DNA from: Saprospiraceae bacterium UBA3362
GTDB lineage: Bacteria; Bacteroidota; Bacteroidia; Chitinophagales; Saprospiraceae
Assembly: GCA_002360455.1 (NCBI GenBank)
Contig: DEQQ01000016.1
Span: 1 to 9,679, forward strand
Length of the DNA stretch: 9,679 nt
Reading direction: 5' to 3'
Position numbers and translations under genes: made by a program
Shown: one piece after another, positions 6,492 through 9,679 of the stretch
Layout: the number at the start of each line of letters is the position of its first letter
How positions within the stretch are numbered: the stretch's first letter is position 1
The notes under the pieces: model-generated
The model's database searches: none
What the model saw: only the letters and a program-made list of their open reading frames with translations
What the model was told of the DNA's origin: nothing

Positions 6492-8981
6492 ATGATTACC
6501 TTCATTTGCATAGCTTTACTTTCCATTCTCTTTTGCTCAGAAGCAAATTCTCAAGAACCACTTTTACCAAAAAGAATATACCACACTCATCGAATTGCAG
6601 AATCTATACAAATCGATGGAATGCTCACTGAGTCTGCTTGGCTTTCGGCCGAACGACAATCTGAATTTACTCAATTTGAACCTCAACCATTTACGACTCC
6701 CAAGTTCAAATCAGAAGTTATGACTGTTTACACAGATGAATTTATTTATGTGGCAGCAATACTCTATGATGATCCTGAAAAATTAAGTACAGAGCTCACT
6801 CCTCGAGATGGCTTTCTCTCTTCCAACTCAGATTACTTTGCAGTGAGTTTTGACAGCTACAATGATGATTTAACAGGATACAGATTTATTGTTTCGGCAG
6901 CCGGAATACAGGCCGACGCCAGAATAGGCAGATTCGAAAATCAGATTGGCACGAGCTATTTTGATTTTAATTGGGATGCTGTTTGGGAATCTGCAATTAA
7001 AAAACAAAACGATGGATGGACTGTAGAAATTAAAATCCCTCTATTTAATATCCGTTTTCCAAAAAATCCAAAACAAACCTGGGGTTTGCAATTCACAAGG
7101 TTTGTGAAAAGGATAGGCGAAACATCATCTTGGCAGGCTATAAATCCAAATGTAAATGGATTGGTGAGACAATATGGAGATATGGTGGGAATTGAAAACT
7201 TGAAAACACCCTTAAGACTTTCATTCAATCCCTATATTTCGTTGAACTACTTCAGGATTCCAATTCTCAACGCAACCAAAGGATCCAATCCATTCGAGAA
7301 TCAGAAAGGAATAGCCGGAGGTTTAGATATTAAATACGGAATAAACGAAAATTTTACTTTGGATGCCACACTCATTCCTGATTTTTCGCAAGTTCAATCG
7401 GATCAAAAAATTCTAAACCTCACTCCATTCGAACAACGATTTGAAGAACGAAGACCTTTTTTTACTGAAGCAGTAGACCTATTCAATAAGTGCAATATTT
7501 TCTATTCTAGAAGAATTGGAGGTACTCCAATAAATTATTGGAATGTAGGCTCTGAACTAAAGGAAAATGAAATTATTGTATCCAATCCTTTCCAGTCTCA
7601 ATTGTACAATGCCTCAAAAGTTTCTGGAAGAACAGGAAGCAAATGGGGATTTGGAGTCTTCAATGCTGTTTCTGCGCCAAGCTTTGCCAAGCTAAAAAAT
7701 TCAGAAAATAATACTGAAAGGAAAGTAATGACCGCTCCCTTGACCAATAATAATGTATCTGTAGTACAGAAAATACTCCCCTACAATTCGTCTGTATCCT
7801 TTATTAACGCCAATACTATGAGAGAGGGTCAGAATAGGGATGCTAATGTATCCGGAATTGAGTATATTCAAAAAGACAAAAAAAATGACTATCAACTTTC
7901 TATTGTTGGAAAGTTATCTCAGATATTCAGTCACAATAAAAATGAAACAGTTGGTTACAATACAGAATCAAGCATTAGGAAACTTAATGGTCATTTCAAT
8001 TGGTCAATTTGGAATGAAACCATAAGTAAAAATTGGGATCCCTCAGATCTTGGCTACTTCTCTGGAAACAACAAAATGACTACAGGAATTGGGGTAAACT
8101 ATAATCAAACTTCTGCCGGAAAATTATTCAATTCATCCAACTGGTGGTTAAATGGAGGGTATATAAATCAATATTCTCCGAAGCAATATTCAAGTTGGTT
8201 TTCGAATATTGGATTTTGGGCAGGGCTTAAAAATCAAGGCAGCATCAATATGTGGAACTATATACAGCCATTTCATTCTTATGATTTCAACGAACCAAGA
8301 ACTCCGGGTAAAAAAATAAGGGTCTTACCTTATTGGAATAACGGAATAAATTTCAATTCAGACTCAAGAAAAAAACTTCGTTTGTATGCTTACATAGGAA
8401 GTAGTTTGGAACCGCGAAAAAATTATTACAATCTAAGTTTTGCTTTGGAACCTTCTTATCGTTTTAGCGACAAGTTCAGTGTATTTTACAATCTGTTTTA
8501 CAATCCAATTCAGAATGAAAGAGGATTTAATACTAAACTAGAGAATAATGAAATTATCTGCGCTGAAAGAGCTCAAGTAACTTTGAGCAATACAATTTAC
8601 ATAGTGTACAATTTTCATAAAACGACCAGTTTTAGCCTTGTGGCAAGACATTATCACTCAAGTGTCATCATCAATAAATTTTATAGGCTGGAAGAAAATG
8701 GAAGTTTATCTGCTACTAACTATTCTGCTTTACGAGATTTTGCCGTTCAGTATTTCAACCTTGATGCTGTGGTACAATGGCAGTTAAGGCCTGGAAGCTT
8801 CATAAATTTAATCTGGAAAAACACTGCCGATCAATATGAAAGTATTCAGAATAAACAAGCTCCAAACTATGGAAATCAATTGGAACAATTGTTGTCCTCT
8901 GCAAAATCCAATCAACTAAGCCTTAAACTTAGTTACTTTTTAAATGGAGCTAAGTTGTTTAGAAAAAATACAAATGGGTAG
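6492..8981 (+). CDS. DUF5916 outer-membrane protein with CBM9-like N-terminal domain
   Basis: The protein has 829 residues. A hydrophobic signal peptide (about 1-20, ending SEANS before Gln21) sends it across the inner membrane. Residues about 36-235 resemble the CBM9-like fold found at the start of this family: IQIDGMLTESAWLSA, then DSYNDDLTGYRF and WTVEIKIPLFNIRF. From about 240 the DUF5916 region begins, with its hallmark PDFSQVQSDQ (297-306), FEERRPFFTEAVDLF (317-331) and IFYSRRIGG (336-344). The rest alternates polar and aromatic residues as in outer-membrane beta-strands, ending LSLKLSYFLNGAKLF. Members are common in Bacteroidota; their substrate is not established, though the N-terminal fold suggests glycan contact. 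The signal peptide n-region has no Lys or Arg, which is unusual; no better in-frame start exists before a stop at 6459. It is probably transcribed separately from blaI-blaR, although no convincing promoter is visible in the 257-bp gap. Confidence 0.88.
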   Translation: MITFICIALLSILFCSEANSQEPLLPKRIYHTHRIAESIQIDGMLTESAWLSAERQSEFTQFEPQPFTTPKFKSEVMTVYTDEFIYVAAILYDDPEKLSTELTPRDGFLSSNSDYFAVSFDSYNDDLTGYRFIVSAAGIQADARIGRFENQIGTSYFDFNWDAVWESAIKKQNDGWTVEIKIPLFNIRFPKNPKQTWGLQFTRFVKRIGETSSWQAINPNVNGLVRQYGDMVGIENLKTPLRLSFNPYISLNYFRIPILNATKGSNPFENQKGIAGGLDIKYGINENFTLDATLIPDFSQVQSDQKILNLTPFEQRFEERRPFFTEAVDLFNKCNIFYSRRIGGTPINYWNVGSELKENEIIVSNPFQSQLYNASKVSGRTGSKWGFGVFNAVSAPSFAKLKNSENNTERKVMTAPLTNNNVSVVQKILPYNSSVSFINANTMREGQNRDANVSGIEYIQKDKKNDYQLSIVGKLSQIFSHNKNETVGYNTESSIRKLNGHFNWSIWNETISKNWDPSDLGYFSGNNKMTTGIGVNYNQTSAGKLFNSSNWWLNGGYINQYSPKQYSSWFSNIGFWAGLKNQGSINMWNYIQPFHSYDFNEPRTPGKKIRVLPYWNNGINFNSDSRKKLRLYAYIGSSLEPRKNYYNLSFALEPSYRFSDKFSVFYNLFYNPIQNERGFNTKLENNEIICAERAQVTLSNTIYIVYNFHKTTSFSLVARHYHSSVIINKFYRLEENGSLSATNYSALRDFAVQYFNLDAVVQWQLRPGSFINLIWKNTADQYESIQNKQAPNYGNQLEQLLSSAKSNQLSLKLSYFLNGAKLFRKNTNG

Positions 8982-9119
8982 TATAGAATCGTTCATCATA
9001 AAAGATGTTCTCTTATCCGGCTATAATGAATGAACCACCGATTAGCATGATTTGAAAACTTGTCTTTGATAAACTTCAATATTATTTTGAGTCTGTAGGT
9101 TTAATCCTTTTACTACTTT

Positions 9120-9201
9120 GCCTGAGCGATGGACAGGGCGGCACGGAGTGCCGGTGCAAAGCACCAAAGCCCGAAACAGCGCGACCCGAAGGGGCAGGCC
9201 C
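9120..9201 (-). repeat. Dispersed hairpin-rich element, copy 2 (inverted)
   Basis: This 82-bp GC-rich island reads on the minus strand from GGGCCTGCCCCTTCGGGTCG to CGCTCAGGC. Adjacent hairpins are GGTGC-AAA-GCACC (9153-9165 on the plus strand) and CGGCAC-GGA-GTGCCG (9139-9153). Outer arms GCCTG (9120-9124) and CAGGC (9195-9199) are complementary. Compared with copy 1 the order of modules is the same, but the second hairpin has a different sequence, and the closing stem carries a G-C to C-G exchange. It lies 138 bp past the DUF5916 stop. Confidence 0.65.
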
Positions 9202-9321
9202 AAAAAATAAATTTTTAAAATATTTTCGCTATTTTTAACCCAAAATGGCATTTTATTCAAATATTTTGTAAATTTTTTGTACTTTATTTGATGAATTAGG
9301 GAATTTTAGCTCAAATTATTT

Positions 9322-9329
9322 TAATTTTG
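9322..9329 (+). promoter_or_regulatory. Possible -7 box for glutamine synthetase (TAATTTTG)
   Basis: TAATTTTG matches TAnnTTTG and is followed by TC rather than CA. It would give a leader of roughly 15-18 nt before the ATG at 9351. No TTG is found at the right distance upstream, and the area is so AT-rich that a chance match is plausible. Confidence 0.35.
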
Positions 9330-9350
9330 TCCCATTAAAATTAAATCTAT

Positions 9351-9679
9351 ATGTCCAATCATCGCAGTACTGCTTTAAGTCTCTTCCTCTCCAGACCAAA
9401 AAACACGAAGGAAAGAGAGAACAAAAAAATCTCCAGCTATTATGCTGAAAATGTATTTACTGATGCAAAATTGAAAGCCTATCTTTCTAATGATGCTTAT
9501 AAAGCCTATAGCAATTCTATCCAGCAGGGTCAAAAAATTTCTCGTGAATTGGCAGATCAAATTGCAGCGGCGCTGAAAGCTTGGGCAATGGAAAAAGGCA
9601 CAACACATTATACACATTGGTTTCAACCTCTTACCGGATCTACTGCAGAAAAGCATGATTCCTTTTTTACCATTACAGG
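9351..9679 (+). CDS. glnN: Type III glutamine synthetase, N-terminal part
   Basis: The gene runs off the right edge; 109 codons are visible of a protein that usually has about 700-730 residues. GSIII makes glutamine from glutamate, ammonia and ATP in the cytoplasm and is typical of Bacteroidota. The visible part matches the family's N-terminal region: SSYYAENVFTDAKLKAYL (about 29-46), ISRELADQIAAALKAWA (about 64-80) and the highly conserved THYTHWFQPLTGSTAEKHDS (about 86-105). The metal- and ATP-binding residues lie beyond the window. The ATG at 9351 gives an N-terminus of normal length (MSNHRSTALSLFLSRP). There is no Shine-Dalgarno sequence, as usual in this phylum. No PII or ammonium transporter gene is visible next to it. 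Confidence 0.93.
   Translation, partial: MSNHRSTALSLFLSRPKNTKERENKKISSYYAENVFTDAKLKAYLSNDAYKAYSNSIQQGQKISRELADQIAAALKAWAMEKGTTHYTHWFQPLTGSTAEKHDSFFTIT

Larger units (their letters stand above)
8982..9350. other. Intergenic region before glutamine synthetase
   Basis: It contains about 138 bp of AT-rich sequence without recognised content, then the second copy of the hairpin element (9120-9201), then 120 bp of very AT-rich sequence and a possible -7 box at 9322-9329. No gene or tRNA is recognised. No convincing terminator with a T-run follows the DUF5916 gene. Confidence 0.6.

Noticed and set aside
6492..6560. Lipoprotein signal at Cys15 of the DUF5916 protein
   Set aside because: The residues before it (SILF) do not fit a lipobox, and a normal cleavage site before Gln21 is available; the family is an outer-membrane barrel, not a lipoprotein.
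9042..9260. Minus-strand open frame of 72 codons across the GC-rich element
   Set aside because: It is produced by the hairpin repeat itself and AT-rich flanks; the translated sequence has no recognisable domain, and the repeat is better explained as a structured element.
9281..9290. ACTTTATTTG as the -7 box of the glutamine synthetase promoter
   Set aside because: It does not match TAnnTTTG with correct spacing inside the box; TAATTTTG at 9322-9329 fits better, though still weakly.
9375..9656. Minus-strand open frame of 93 codons at the right edge
   Set aside because: It is antisense to the glutamine synthetase N-terminus, whose conserved THYTHWFQPLTG segment fixes the coding strand.

Overview
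The window reads as a low-GC Bacteroidota chromosome, most likely a Saprospiria- or Flavobacteriia-like lineage. Four things point there: promoter boxes of the form TAnnTTTG instead of a sigma70 -10 box, almost no Shine-Dalgarno sequences, a type III glutamine synthetase start, and a DUF5916 outer-membrane protein, a family abundant in this phylum. The exact genus cannot be read from the sequence.

Layout, left to right. (1) On the minus strand lie a long-form glyceraldehyde-3-phosphate dehydrogenase (GAPDH) and, 24 bp downstream, the first 25 codons of an unidentified membrane or exported protein. (2) guaB (IMP dehydrogenase) is divergent to them on the plus strand. The shared 165-bp spacer holds a TAnnTTTGCA box facing each way. 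(3) Downstream of guaB come a GC-rich element built of hairpins and then an AT-rich tract. That tract ends in two nearly identical dyads (TACGATT-2-AATCGTA), the second of which abuts a TAnnTTTGCA box. (4) These control a BlaI-type repressor followed by a BlaR1-type M56 metalloprotease sensor. The sensor lacks a penicillin-binding domain and instead has an unusual extracytoplasmic region of about 375 residues containing a His-rich stretch and a predicted coiled coil. (5) After a probable terminator there is a DUF5916/CBM9-like outer-membrane protein. (6) A 369-bp gap contains a second, inverted copy of the hairpin element, and then a type III glutamine synthetase begins and runs off the right edge.

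The housekeeping genes (GAPDH, guaB, glutamine synthetase) are ordinary in sequence. The most interesting parts are the BlaI-M56 pair, whose stimulus cannot be the usual beta-lactam acylation of a BlaR1 sensor domain, and the two-copy hairpin element, whose terminal stems differ by a compensating base-pair exchange. Promoter placement also suggests that guaB is transcribed nearly leaderless, and that the farthest-upstream in-frame start codons of GAPDH and blaI lie outside their transcripts.
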